Assembly (NCBI GenBank): GCA_016178785.1
Contig: JACOSO010000046.1
Span: 62,001 to 126,000 of the forward strand
From: Bacteroidota bacterium
GTDB lineage: Bacteria; Bacteroidota; Bacteroidia; Cytophagales; Cyclobacteriaceae
Direction: 5' to 3'
Length of the DNA stretch: 64,000 nucleotides
Below are positions 28,644 through 37,296 of this stretch, in pieces; the stretch's first letter is position 1, and each line of letters begins with the position of its first letter. The translations under genes were made by a program, and so were the position numbers. The notes under the pieces are model-generated. The model worked only from the letters and a program-made list of their open reading frames with translations. It was not told the origin of the DNA and did not search any database.

Positions 28644-29762
28644 ATGAATAACAGACTTTCATCCGAAGAGCTAAAAAGATACAGCCGTCATTTGGCTTTG
28701 CCTGATTTTGATGAGACATCCCAGTTGAAATTGAGGGGGGCAAAAGTGACGGTAGTTGGTGCGGGAGGTTTGGGTTCGCCCGTACTTCTATATCTCGCTG
28801 CTGCAGGGGTAGGATCAATTCAAATCATCGATCACGATGTGGTGAGCGTTTCCAACCTCCAACGACAGATTTTGTTTAGCACTGATGATCTCGGAAAAAA
28901 CAAAGCTGAAACAGCAGCTTTGAAAATGTTGAAACTTAACCCTACCATTCATGTTGATCCAAAGCCAAACCGAATTTACTCCGCGAATGCGCTTGAACTC
29001 CTAGCCGATTCAGATATTATAGTTGACTGCACCGATAATTTCCCGACCCGCTATTTATTAAACGATGCTTGTCAGCTATTAAATAAGGTGTGGGTGTATG
29101 GATCGATCTTTCGCTATGAGGGACAAGTTTCGGTTTTCAATTATAAGAATGGTACCAGCTATCGCGATCTTTATCCGACACCGCCACAACCCGGGAGTGT
29201 CCCTGATTGCGAACAAGGTGGTGTGCTTGGTTCGCTTGCCGGAATAATCGGGAGTATTCAGGCGAATGAAGTAATTAAAATAATTACAGGTATTGGTGAA
29301 CCATTGGCAGGCAAACTTTTGATTTTCGATTCAGCATCGATGGAGTCTTCCAGCATTACAATTCCGGTTCAAACTCAGAAAGAAAAAATTAAAAATCTCA
29401 TCGATTATGACGAATATTGCGGGTATCCAAAATCAATTATTACCATGAAGGAAGTAACTGTTCAAGAACTGAAAAACCTGATCGACACCAAAGCTGATTT
29501 TCAATTAATCGATGTGCGTGAGCCCCATGAATATGACATCTGCAACTTAGAAGGAGAACTTATTCCACAGGCAGAGATTCCTCACAACGTTGACAAGATT
29601 TCAAAAACCAAGCAAGTGATTCTGCATTGCCGTAGTGGTGCTCGAAGCGGGAACATGGTTCAATGGCTCGAAAAAAATCACGGCTTCACCAATCTATACA
29701 ACCTGAAAGGCGGTATCAAAGCATGGGCAACCGAGATTGATACAACCATGCCTACTTACTGA
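28644..29762 (+). CDS. MoeB/ThiF/HesA adenylyltransferase with C-terminal rhodanese domain
   Basis: A 372-residue E1-like enzyme that adenylates the C-terminal glycine of a sulfur carrier (MoaD or ThiS type). The ATP-binding GAGGLGSP and QRQILF motifs and catalytic Cys189 (PDCEQGG) are present. A rhodanese domain occupies about residues 275-372, with active-site Cys329 (CRSGARS), giving a self-contained sulfur-transfer module. The usual zinc-binding cysteine pairs appear to be missing: the position equivalent to CYRC reads SYRD, and only one Cys (EYCGYP) remains at the second site. Carrier partner is not in the window. Confidence 0.9.
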   Translation: MNNRLSSEELKRYSRHLALPDFDETSQLKLRGAKVTVVGAGGLGSPVLLYLAAAGVGSIQIIDHDVVSVSNLQRQILFSTDDLGKNKAETAALKMLKLNPTIHVDPKPNRIYSANALELLADSDIIVDCTDNFPTRYLLNDACQLLNKVWVYGSIFRYEGQVSVFNYKNGTSYRDLYPTPPQPGSVPDCEQGGVLGSLAGIIGSIQANEVIKIITGIGEPLAGKLLIFDSASMESSSITIPVQTQKEKIKNLIDYDEYCGYPKSIITMKEVTVQELKNLIDTKADFQLIDVREPHEYDICNLEGELIPQAEIPHNVDKISKTKQVILHCRSGARSGNMVQWLEKNHGFTNLYNLKGGIKAWATEIDTTMPTY

Positions 29763-29768
29763 TTTCTG

Positions 29769-29848
29769 TTTAACCACAAAGACGCAATGGCGCTAAGGCT
29801 GTTCAGCAATAAATTCTTCTTTGCGCCTCTGCGACTTTGCGGTTTAAA
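29769..29848. repeat. REP-like imperfect palindrome (AACCACAAAG type)
   Basis: Left arm AACCACAAAGACGCAATGGC and right arm (reverse complement AACCGCAAAGTCGCAGAGGC) match at most positions across about 28 bp with an AT-rich loop. This class of CACAAAG palindrome is common between genes in Bacteroidota. A related element is at 33297-33357. It lies between the MoeB-like gene and the HigA-like antitoxin. Confidence 0.7.
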
Positions 29849-29872
29849 AGACAATAGCAATATTGAAAGAAT

Positions 29873-30229
29873 ATGAACTTGAAACCAATAAAAACAAAAA
29901 AAGACTATCGGCAAGCGCTGAGCAGGCTTGAAGTAATTTTTGATGCTAAAAAAGGGAGTCCGCAGGGAGACGAACTTGAGGTTTTGGGAATTCTAATTGA
30001 CCAATATGAAAACGAACATTTCTCAATCGGTTTTCCTGATCCGATTGAAGCAATAAAATTTAGAATGGAGCAGTTAGGATACACCCAATCAGATTTGGCA
30101 AGGGTGGTTGGGCTTAAAAGCAGGGCGAGTGAAATACTGAATAAGAAGAGAAAATTGTCTCTTGAAATGATTCGGCAGTTGCACGACAAATTGAATATTC
30201 CGTCCGATGTTTTAATTCAGACTTATTGA
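29873..30229 (+). CDS. HigA-type antitoxin (Xre family HTH), orphan
   Basis: A 118-residue protein matching the HigA/Xre antitoxin layout: an N-terminal helical region (LKPIKTKKDYRQALSRLE...) and a C-terminal helix-turn-helix (YTQSDLARVVGLKSRASEIL). In HigBA systems the RelE-like HigB toxin lies directly upstream; here only a REP-like palindrome lies upstream, and the downstream gene is not a toxin I recognise. Hence an orphan antitoxin or a free-standing regulator. Confidence 0.82.
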   Translation: MNLKPIKTKKDYRQALSRLEVIFDAKKGSPQGDELEVLGILIDQYENEHFSIGFPDPIEAIKFRMEQLGYTQSDLARVVGLKSRASEILNKKRKLSLEMIRQLHDKLNIPSDVLIQTY

Positions 30230-30244
30230 GTCAAGTTGTCAGTA

Positions 30245-30934
30245 ATGCAAGACCAAAAAGACCCAATTGATTACATCAGCCATTTGCTCGAGAGCAAATC
30301 AACGGCTAAACAAGTAACCTATAAAAATCTTTTAGCGGCATTTAAATCCTTGGGCAAGGAATCAAAACGAATTATCGGTGAGCTGAAGAAAAAAGCAAAA
30401 CCAGGCGATGAAGATGTTACAGTTGATTTTAAACAAGTTACGGAACATGAATTTGATGTAAAGCTGGCTGGAGACCTTTTGGTGTTTGTACTTCACACTA
30501 ACATTGTCACGTTCGATGATACACATCCCGTGATGCAAAGTGAATATATCAAACAAAAGGAAGTTAATCGTTATTTTGGGCAGATCATGGTTTACAACTT
30601 CATGTCTGACTCGATCAAGTTCAATCGGGTGAATGATCCTGGGTATTTACTCGCTCGATTGCTTATCAATCATGAAGGCCGTTATGTGATTGAAGGCGAG
30701 GGGCGACTTGGTTCTTTGGCCCATCAGATTTCTGAAGCTACGATCTCTGAAAATGAGTTGAATATTCTGGTAAAACTCTCGCTGATGATCGCTATCGAAA
30801 ATGATTTGATGGCTCCGCCATTTCCTGAAGTGAAGTTCATTACACTTTTTCAAAAAAACGAGAAGACACAAGAGCTTGGTGGTGGCCAGAAAATTGGTTT
30901 TCGAATGAGTTACGAAAACAAAGCGGAGGGTTAA
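30245..30934 (+). CDS. Conserved hypothetical protein
   Basis: About 229 residues from the ATG at 30245 (an in-frame TTG nine bases earlier, 30236, is an alternative). The N-terminus is charged (MQDQKDPIDYI), followed by a basic helical region and a beta-rich body; no signal peptide or transmembrane helix. I recognise no domain. It starts 16 bp after the HigA-like gene on the same strand and is probably co-transcribed. A toxin role is possible from position but the protein has no RelE, PIN or similar motif. Confidence 0.7.
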   Translation: MQDQKDPIDYISHLLESKSTAKQVTYKNLLAAFKSLGKESKRIIGELKKKAKPGDEDVTVDFKQVTEHEFDVKLAGDLLVFVLHTNIVTFDDTHPVMQSEYIKQKEVNRYFGQIMVYNFMSDSIKFNRVNDPGYLLARLLINHEGRYVIEGEGRLGSLAHQISEATISENELNILVKLSLMIAIENDLMAPPFPEVKFITLFQKNEKTQELGGGQKIGFRMSYENKAEG

Positions 30935-30987
30935 TTTTTAACGCCCCCTTGAACGTCAAAAACATTAATCAATTGTCGAAAAGTAGG

Positions 30988-31017
30988 TTTTCCGGCCGCG
31001 AAAAAAGTTTATCTTTG
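30988..31017 (+). promoter_or_regulatory. Bacteroidota-type promoter ahead of the small lipoprotein and cmk
   Basis: Perfect -7 box TATCTTTG at 31010-31017 with a TTTT element at 30988-30991, 18 bases upstream. The ATG of the lipoprotein gene lies 20 bases further on. Confidence 0.55.
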
Positions 31018-31036
31018 AAATAGGTAAATCGACAGG

Positions 31037-31192
31037 ATGAGCTTAAGAATAAACAGATATTTTGCTTCACTTTTAATTCTCGTCCTGTTATTCTTTTTCG
31101 CTTGCGCCTCATCCAATTCATCGGGCTATAAACCAAAGTACAAGAAGCCCAACCCCAACAAACCCTTGCCTTGTCCACTAAAAGACTGCTGA
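31037..31192 (+). CDS. Small lipoprotein, 51 residues
   Basis: ATG to TGA, 52 codons. A hydrophobic signal (FASLLILVLLFFF) ends in a lipobox-like FFAC with Cys at about residue 24, then a short polar tail (SSNSSGY...KPKYKKPNPN) ending in LPCPLKDC. It has its own promoter (31010-31017), a good spacing to AGG just before the ATG, and stops four bases before the cmk start, so it is likely translated with cmk. Function unknown; a tiny proline- and lysine-rich lipoprotein. Confidence 0.75.
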   Translation: MSLRINRYFASLLILVLLFFFACASSNSSGYKPKYKKPNPNKPLPCPLKDC

Positions 31193-31196
31193 TGTT

Positions 31197-31880
31197 ATGC
31201 GCAAAATAACTATTGCCATCGATGGATACTCTGCCTGCGGAAAAAGCACAACAGCAAAAGAGGTGGCTGCAATTCTGGGCTATCGCTACATTGACTCAGG
31301 CGCTATGTATCGTGCAGTGACTTTGTATTTTTTGGACAATCACATTTCCCTGACAAACCCAAAAGAAATTGATCGAGCATTATCTCAAATTCACTTGAGC
31401 TTTCATTTGAATTCACATTCTGCTTCAGACGCATTTATGAATGGGGTTAACGTGGAGAATAAAATACGTAAAATGCGCATCTCTGAAAATGTAAGTCAGG
31501 TGAGCACTATTAAGGAAGTGAGACATGCCATGGTGTCACAGCAACGAAAGCTTGGTAAAGACAAAGGCATAGTGATGGATGGCCGCGATATCGGCTCTGT
31601 TGTTTTTCCAAACGCTGAACTAAAGCTTTTTCTTACAGCCGATATTCAGGTACGTGCTTACCGAAGACAGCAAGAACTGCTTGAAAAAGATAAATTGGTT
31701 GACCTAGACACAATCCTTTCCAACATCACCGATCGTGACCGCATCGATAGCACACGCAAAGAAAGCCCATTGATCAAAGCCAAAGATGCCATCGGCTTAG
31801 ACACTACGCACGTCACGATTGATGAGCAAGTGGATGAAGTGGTACGGATGGCTATTTCGAAAATACTTTTAAAGAAGTAA
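31197..31880 (+). CDS. cmk: Cytidylate kinase
   Basis: A 227-residue NMP kinase phosphorylating CMP and dCMP. The P-loop GYSACGKST (residues about 8-16), the CMP-binding DSGAMYRAVTL segment, the conserved GRDIGSVVFPNA and the lid RDRIDSTRKESPL are all present. Length is normal. It follows a small lipoprotein gene by four bases. Confidence 0.97.
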   Translation: MRKITIAIDGYSACGKSTTAKEVAAILGYRYIDSGAMYRAVTLYFLDNHISLTNPKEIDRALSQIHLSFHLNSHSASDAFMNGVNVENKIRKMRISENVSQVSTIKEVRHAMVSQQRKLGKDKGIVMDGRDIGSVVFPNAELKLFLTADIQVRAYRRQQELLEKDKLVDLDTILSNITDRDRIDSTRKESPLIKAKDAIGLDTTHVTIDEQVDEVVRMAISKILLKK

Positions 31881-31888
31881 AATCCTCT

Positions 31889-33262
31889 CTACTTCAAACT
31901 ATACCTGTCAATCAGAAAAACTAAGGAGGCCATAGCCGCTGCTCCGAGTTCCAGTTCGCGAGGGCTCACTTTGTCAATAGTGTCCTCGGGTGTGTGGTGG
32001 TAATCAAAATAGCGTTGCGAATCAGGAAGATAACCGATCATGGGCGTGCCAAGTGCACCAAGAGGCCCAATGTCTGCCCCACCACCTGGGTGATCGAAAT
32101 CAGTAAGACCATAAGGTTCAAATAAAGGCTTCCAGCTTTTGATTTTATTTTTTACGAGATCAGTTGCAGTCATGGTAAATCCACGGGGAGTGAAACCGCC
32201 TTCGTCAGATTCAATGGCAACAATATGATTCTCATTTTTTGCTTTGGCCGTCTCAGCATATTTTGTTCCGCCCCGCAAACCATTTTCTTCGTTCATGAAC
32301 ATGACGGCACGGATTGTTCTTTTTGGCTTTATGCCCAATTGCTTAAACAATCGCAATACCTCAATGGATTGTACAACACCAGCGCCATCGTCATGCGCGC
32401 CCTGTGCTAAGTCCCAAGAGTCGAGATGCCCCCCGATGTCGATGATCTCGTTTTTGAATTCGCTGCCATTAATTTGTCCGATCACATTGGATGAAGGCGC
32501 ATCGTCTAAAATTTCGCAATGGGTTTCAAGGTAGACTTGCAAGTCTTTTTCTTCTTTCAAAAGTTGAGAGAGGAGCTCAGCATGTTTTGTGCTAACTGCA
32601 ACGGCAGGAATTTTTTTCACTTCTGAAGAATATCGTACACCACCGGTATGAGGATAATCTTCAAGATTAACCCCCATCGAGCGGACGATTACCGCAGACG
32701 CTCCTAACTTCGCTGCTTCCACTGCACCAGTGCCTCGCTGATCTACCGCCCCTCCGTAGGCCGCGAAGGTGCTGATCTTCGTTGGATCCATTGGCCGGTT
32801 GAAGAAAATAATTTTACCCTGAACTTTTGAACCCAGTTGCTTTAGTTCATCAAAGTTTTTCACTTCAATTACTTGCGAAGAAATTCCGGAAGGGCCGGTG
32901 CCCGGTGAGCCTCCCAAGGCACATATCGTCAAGTTTACCATGCCCATTTTTTTAGAGTTGAGAACCCGTGCAATTTCTTTCTCTCCGCGCACCCAATGCG
33001 GCACCATCACGGGTTGCAACCACACACTATCAAAATCATATTTCTCCATCATGTGCCTGCTCCATTCCACAGCTGCGGCTGCTCCTGGCGATCCCGACAA
33101 GCGCGGTCCGATTTTGGTGCAGAGCTCAGTGAGCATCTCATAAGACTTTCCGTTCTTGAGGGCTGCGTCAAAAATTTCTTTAATGCCATCACTATCTTGT
33201 ACAATTTGAGCTTTGGCCATTGTAACGAGACACACAAATAAAAAGAGGAGTACGTTTTTCAT
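31889..33262 (-). CDS. M28 family metallopeptidase with PA domain
   Basis: About 457 residues. A signal peptide (ends near TMAKAQ) starts at the chosen ATG; the frame is open 19 codons upstream but has no signal-like character. A protease-associated (PA) domain covers about residues 110-260. Metal-ligand motifs of M28 peptidases follow: IGGHLDSWD, GAHDDGAGV, MNEENGLRGG, AIESDEGG and HTPEDT, so an exported di-zinc aminopeptidase or carboxypeptidase. Convergent with cmk, nine bases apart. Confidence 0.93.
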   Translation of the reverse strand: MKNVLLFLFVCLVTMAKAQIVQDSDGIKEIFDAALKNGKSYEMLTELCTKIGPRLSGSPGAAAAVEWSRHMMEKYDFDSVWLQPVMVPHWVRGEKEIARVLNSKKMGMVNLTICALGGSPGTGPSGISSQVIEVKNFDELKQLGSKVQGKIIFFNRPMDPTKISTFAAYGGAVDQRGTGAVEAAKLGASAVIVRSMGVNLEDYPHTGGVRYSSEVKKIPAVAVSTKHAELLSQLLKEEKDLQVYLETHCEILDDAPSSNVIGQINGSEFKNEIIDIGGHLDSWDLAQGAHDDGAGVVQSIEVLRLFKQLGIKPKRTIRAVMFMNEENGLRGGTKYAETAKAKNENHIVAIESDEGGFTPRGFTMTATDLVKNKIKSWKPLFEPYGLTDFDHPGGGADIGPLGALGTPMIGYLPDSQRYFDYHHTPEDTIDKVSPRELELGAAAMASLVFLIDRYSLK

Positions 33263-33296
33263 GATCATTCTTTTGAGGTGCCAATATAATCTTAAA

Positions 33297-33357
33297 ACAC
33301 ATAGGCACATAGAAGACAAAGGCTTAGCGGCTAAAATGCTTTCTGTGTTTCTTATGT
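33297..33357. repeat. REP-like imperfect palindrome
   Basis: Left arm ACATAGGCACATAGAA and right arm TTCTGTGTTTCTTATGT are imperfectly complementary, with an inner near-palindrome TTAGCGGCTAA. It resembles the element at 29769-29848 in composition and position (between genes, upstream of the M28 gene). Confidence 0.5.
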
Positions 33358-33378
33358 ACTGATATAGTTGAAGGAGGG

Positions 33379-35808
33379 TTAAAAATTCACAATCAGCTTA
33401 ATGCAAAAATTCCTCCCCATGCTATAAATACCTGAACGGCCGTTGGGCGATTGCGAATAGTATTCGAAGTATTTTAAGCGGCTCATGTTCGATTGATAAA
33501 CTTCATCAAGCAAATTGTTCACCTGAAATTGAAATTGCCAATTCTTAAAAAATGTTACGCCTGCACCTACGTTTAACAAAGTATAACCGTTAGTCTTTGT
33601 TTCCGTATCGTAAAGTGCGAGGTAGCGATTTTGCGTTGAATTAAAATCAAGGCCAACTGTTGCATTCAAATCAGAAATCCATTTTGATTTAATCCTGAAC
33701 TCTTGATTAACGCTACTCATTAATCGGGCAGGTGGAATAAACGGCAAATATTCGCCTTGCTGTTTTGTGTTTTCAAAAGCTTTGTTGCGGTTGAATCCAT
33801 AACATAGTGCAAGCTGATTGTTAAACGTAAATCCTGAAATGTTTCCCGGTTTTATTGAGAATGTTGCTTCCAACCCATAGAGCTGCGCAGCCGCTTGCTG
33901 ATACTGAACGATTCTGTTGCCCTGTGGGTCGGTTGACGGCTCTCCTTGTGCGTCAGTTACGGAATTAAGATAAATGAAGTTCTGAAGGTTTTTATTGAAT
34001 AGACTCACCGAAGCATTTAAGCCAGAAAAATTAGCAAACAAACCTATATCTTCCTGCCAGCTGAACTCCGATGTAAAATTCGGGTTCCCAATGTAAATGA
34101 TGTGGCCATCCAAACCATTAGCTGCAATTTCGGAGATACTTGGTGCACGAAAGCCTCTCGAGATATTGAGTTTTAAATTAAAATGTTCGTTGATTTCATA
34201 GGCAGAACCAAGACTCAATGTAAATCCATGAAATGTTTCCTTCGTGGCTTGAAATTGCAAAGTCGAGCCAACGGTATCGGGGGCATGAACTTGAATATCA
34301 AAACCTGTTTTCGGATCCGTGCTAAGGTACATGGCGTGAGTTTGAATGTTCCTCGAGTCGAAGCGCGCACCACCGATTATTGTCCAGTTTTCTTTTTTCC
34401 ATTTCCCCAGCGCGAAGGCGCCTAAATCGAAAAGATCATAGCCGGGAATAGCAAAGTTGGTTGCACCGGCAGGCTCTGTATTTTTCTGGTACATGCCATT
34501 TGCACCAAAGGAAGTTTCAATCCCTGAAAATTCCGGAGCATTGTATCGCAAACTATAACTCAGTGTGTTGAGTTGGTGATAAGTGCCGGCCTGATCAGGC
34601 ACCGCGGGATGAATGTATTCTCTTCGTATGTTTTGAGAAAAGGAGAGCAAAGTTTGTATATCTCCTCTTCCTATTTCGTAATGATTTTTTAAGTAAGCGC
34701 GATAGTATTGGATCCGCTGATGTAATGGACTTAGTGTATAGGAATTCAATTCTGAATCTGAAACGATTGGACGATTGGTGACATCATCTTTATCTGCTTC
34801 GTAGACTTGCTTGGTAAATTTTCTGGAAATAGAATCGCGGCTGCCATCAGGAATTCCCTGTAAGTTGTCGTACAGCGAAAGATTGAAATGCGTAAACCCT
34901 TTTGCTCCTTTGTAGCCCAGCAAGGTGGAAATTGCCATCTCCTGAAAGCCGGTATTGTATACTCTTCCATCCACCCGATTGGTGTAATTTTTTGCCATAC
35001 GGTAAGATCCTCGCACGGCCCAGAGCCAGTGCCTATTCCCTTGCGAAATCCGAAATCCGTTTCCGGTCAGCCCATTGTTGCTTTGATATTCCGAAAGCAA
35101 TCGACCATAAATTTTTCCATCGGTGTCTTTAGGAATAAATGGTAATAAGCTCACCACACCTGCAAGCGCATCAGAACCGTAGGCTAAACTGGCAGGACCT
35201 TTGATAATTTCGGCCCGTTCGATGTTGTAGTTATCAATTTCAAGCCCATGCTCACCTCCCCATTGCTGTCCTTCTTGTCGTACGCCATCATAAAGCGTTA
35301 GTACGCGGTTGAAACCCATGCCACGAATGAAAGGTTTTGAAATATTAGGACCCGTTTTTAGCATGTTCAAACCGGGTGTATTTTTAGCAAGTACATCCAT
35401 TACGTTGCTCTCATTTGATCGCTCGATCATTTTTGTTGTGACATTACTGATAGAGATCGGATTTTCTTTGATCAATCCAGCACGGGCAATCGCAGTGACT
35501 ACAACTTCATCCAATTGAGAATGAATGGGCATTAGAAAAATTTCATAATTGGATTTAGCTTTTTCAATTTCAACGGTATCGGTTTGATACCCGATGTAAG
35601 AAAGGACGAGACGATCGCCTTCGCGGGTTTCGATTTTGAATTTCCCGTTGTCATCGGTTGAAGTTCCTGTTTTTGAATTGAGGATCATAACCGTTGTGTG
35701 GGGCAACAATTGGTTTGATTCGGTATCCATTATTGTGCCGGTAATCACATGTTGTGCCTGGAGGATCGAAAAGCAAAATGACGCGATGATTGTAAAATAA
35801 AGTTTCAT
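33379..35808 (-). CDS. TonB-dependent receptor
   Basis: An 809-residue outer-membrane receptor. A signal peptide (ends near ILQAQ) precedes a carboxypeptidase-regulatory-like domain (ITGTIMDTESNQLLPHTTV..., residues about 20-100), a plug domain (SISNVTTKMIERS..., IKGPASLAYGSDALAGVV) and a 22-stranded barrel. It ends in KLIVNF, a typical terminal aromatic. The gene lies downstream of a Cys/His-rich small protein, suggesting a metal ligand such as copper; this is inference from context only. Confidence 0.93.
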   Translation of the reverse strand: MKLYFTIIASFCFSILQAQHVITGTIMDTESNQLLPHTTVMILNSKTGTSTDDNGKFKIETREGDRLVLSYIGYQTDTVEIEKAKSNYEIFLMPIHSQLDEVVVTAIARAGLIKENPISISNVTTKMIERSNESNVMDVLAKNTPGLNMLKTGPNISKPFIRGMGFNRVLTLYDGVRQEGQQWGGEHGLEIDNYNIERAEIIKGPASLAYGSDALAGVVSLLPFIPKDTDGKIYGRLLSEYQSNNGLTGNGFRISQGNRHWLWAVRGSYRMAKNYTNRVDGRVYNTGFQEMAISTLLGYKGAKGFTHFNLSLYDNLQGIPDGSRDSISRKFTKQVYEADKDDVTNRPIVSDSELNSYTLSPLHQRIQYYRAYLKNHYEIGRGDIQTLLSFSQNIRREYIHPAVPDQAGTYHQLNTLSYSLRYNAPEFSGIETSFGANGMYQKNTEPAGATNFAIPGYDLFDLGAFALGKWKKENWTIIGGARFDSRNIQTHAMYLSTDPKTGFDIQVHAPDTVGSTLQFQATKETFHGFTLSLGSAYEINEHFNLKLNISRGFRAPSISEIAANGLDGHIIYIGNPNFTSEFSWQEDIGLFANFSGLNASVSLFNKNLQNFIYLNSVTDAQGEPSTDPQGNRIVQYQQAAAQLYGLEATFSIKPGNISGFTFNNQLALCYGFNRNKAFENTKQQGEYLPFIPPARLMSSVNQEFRIKSKWISDLNATVGLDFNSTQNRYLALYDTETKTNGYTLLNVGAGVTFFKNWQFQFQVNNLLDEVYQSNMSRLKYFEYYSQSPNGRSGIYSMGRNFCIKLIVNF

Positions 35809-35894
35809 GTTGGTAAATCTTAGTTAAAGTGAATTGAATTGACGGTGGTTGAGCAAATCAAAGTGACTTTGCTTCAACGAAATCGTCAGAAAAA

Positions 35895-36311
35895 TTAACT
35901 AAGAGAAACAGGGGGCGCACGACCATGCGCAAAAGAAATGAAGTTATGTTCCGCGCTAACGCTGAGTTGTTCCTTGTAATCAGAAGGGAAAAGAGAAACA
36001 GCAAAGACTAAAATGGTAGAGATGAACGCATGATTGAAAAAATCGATCGAACAAACCTTGCAGTGCTCATCGTGTTTTTGTACCCCGGCAGTTCCACCTT
36101 TTAATGGAGCGGTGACCGATTTATTTTCATGAACATCGTGATTTCTGTGAAAGAAATTCACACCAATCTGCGCGAAAAGCAAAGTTCCGATTAGGAAAGC
36201 CGATGAGACGATATTTATAATTCGCGATTTCAAGGTGTACAAATGTAAATAAGCAGGGTTTCTTATCAAATCATTTTTTATGAACGGATGTGAACCTGAT
36301 GACCGTGGCAA
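35895..36311 (-). CDS. Small membrane protein with Cys/His motif, DUF2946-like
   Basis: Up to 138 residues; the first 25 or so before SRIINIVSSAFL may not be translated. Two hydrophobic segments flank a His/Cys-rich loop (FHRNHDVHE, HDEHCKVC). It ends in a HGRAPPVSLS tail, like the RxPP tail of DUF2946-type proteins. This family often lies directly upstream of TonB receptors in Bacteroidota, as here (86 bp). The exposed HxxHCxxC suggests metal binding. Confidence in family is limited. Confidence 0.62.
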   Translation of the reverse strand: MPRSSGSHPFIKNDLIRNPAYLHLYTLKSRIINIVSSAFLIGTLLFAQIGVNFFHRNHDVHENKSVTAPLKGGTAGVQKHDEHCKVCSIDFFNHAFISTILVFAVSLFPSDYKEQLSVSAEHNFISFAHGRAPPVSLS

Positions 36312-36360
36312 ATGTTTGTAATGTTGTTGCTAACTTGCATTCACATTAACAAAAAAAGTT

Positions 36361-37266
36361 ATGGCCTATTTATTCGATTCATTTGAAGGATGGAAAAAAT
36401 ATTGCGAAGAGAAGAATTTTTCCCTTGCTCAAACGGTGCTCGAATACGAGAATGACCAAAAGAACCGTTCGGCACAACAAGTCAACGATGGATTGATGAA
36501 AGCCTGGAGCGTGATGAAAGATGCTGTGCGCAGTGGCCTTGAGGAAGATATGACCTCCCGTTCGGGAATGATCAATAATGGAGCAAAGAAGGTCTATCGC
36601 TATCCAAAGGCAGTACTCTCCATTGAATTTCAGAGACTGATTTCACGTGCATTGGCTGCGAAGGAAGTTAACTCGTGCATGGGGCTTGTAGTGGCAGCGC
36701 CTACGGCAGGTGCGAGCGGCATTATGCCCGGTGTACTCTATACGTTGCAAGAGATTCACAAAATTGATGATCAAAAAATTCTGGAAGCAATGATGGTGGC
36801 TGCAGGCATTGCAATCATTATTGAACAAAAAGCTTCAATTGCAGGAGCCGTGGGTGGATGTCAGGCTGAGACGGGAACTGCTGCAGCAATGGGCGCAGGT
36901 GCTATTGTATATTGTCTTGACGGAAACATCGATCAGGTGTTTAATGCAGTTGCAATTACAATTCAATGTATGCTCGGTTTGGTTTGTGATCCTGTTGCAG
37001 GACTTGTGGAAATTCCGTGTGTAGTGCGCAACGCCAGCGCTGCTGCAATTGCCAATAGCTCCGCTCAAATTGCACTAGCCGATGTGAGCAGCGTAATCCC
37101 TGTTGATGAAGTGATCGAGGCGATGGGAGAGATCGGTGCAAGCATGGAGACTCGTTATAAAGAAACGGCACTCGGTGGATTAGCAGCAACCAAAACGGGA
37201 CAAGCCATTGCTAAAAGAGTCTTGATCAGGGATATTGAGATGCTGCCGGATGAGAAAGTGGGTTGA
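36361..37266 (+). CDS. sdaAA: L-serine dehydratase, iron-sulfur type, alpha subunit
   Basis: A 301-residue L-serine ammonia-lyase alpha subunit making pyruvate and ammonia. The [4Fe-4S] cysteine contexts are present: NSCMGLVVAAPTAGASGIMPG, VGGCQAETGTAAAMG, and VCDPVAGLVEIPCVVRN. Only the catalytic half is here; a separate beta subunit gene is not in the window. A diverged copy of its last 40 to 70 bases lies 1.1 kb downstream at 38352-38427, on the far side of a regulator gene. Confidence 0.93.
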   Translation: MAYLFDSFEGWKKYCEEKNFSLAQTVLEYENDQKNRSAQQVNDGLMKAWSVMKDAVRSGLEEDMTSRSGMINNGAKKVYRYPKAVLSIEFQRLISRALAAKEVNSCMGLVVAAPTAGASGIMPGVLYTLQEIHKIDDQKILEAMMVAAGIAIIIEQKASIAGAVGGCQAETGTAAAMGAGAIVYCLDGNIDQVFNAVAITIQCMLGLVCDPVAGLVEIPCVVRNASAAAIANSSAQIALADVSSVIPVDEVIEAMGEIGASMETRYKETALGGLAATKTGQAIAKRVLIRDIEMLPDEKVG

Positions 37267-37296
37267 ATATTTTTCATTTTTTCGACACGTAACATT

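Noticed and set aside
30969-31178. Minus-strand open frame opposite the small lipoprotein
   Set aside because: The plus-strand ORF has a promoter, lipobox and coupling to cmk; the reverse frame has none of these.
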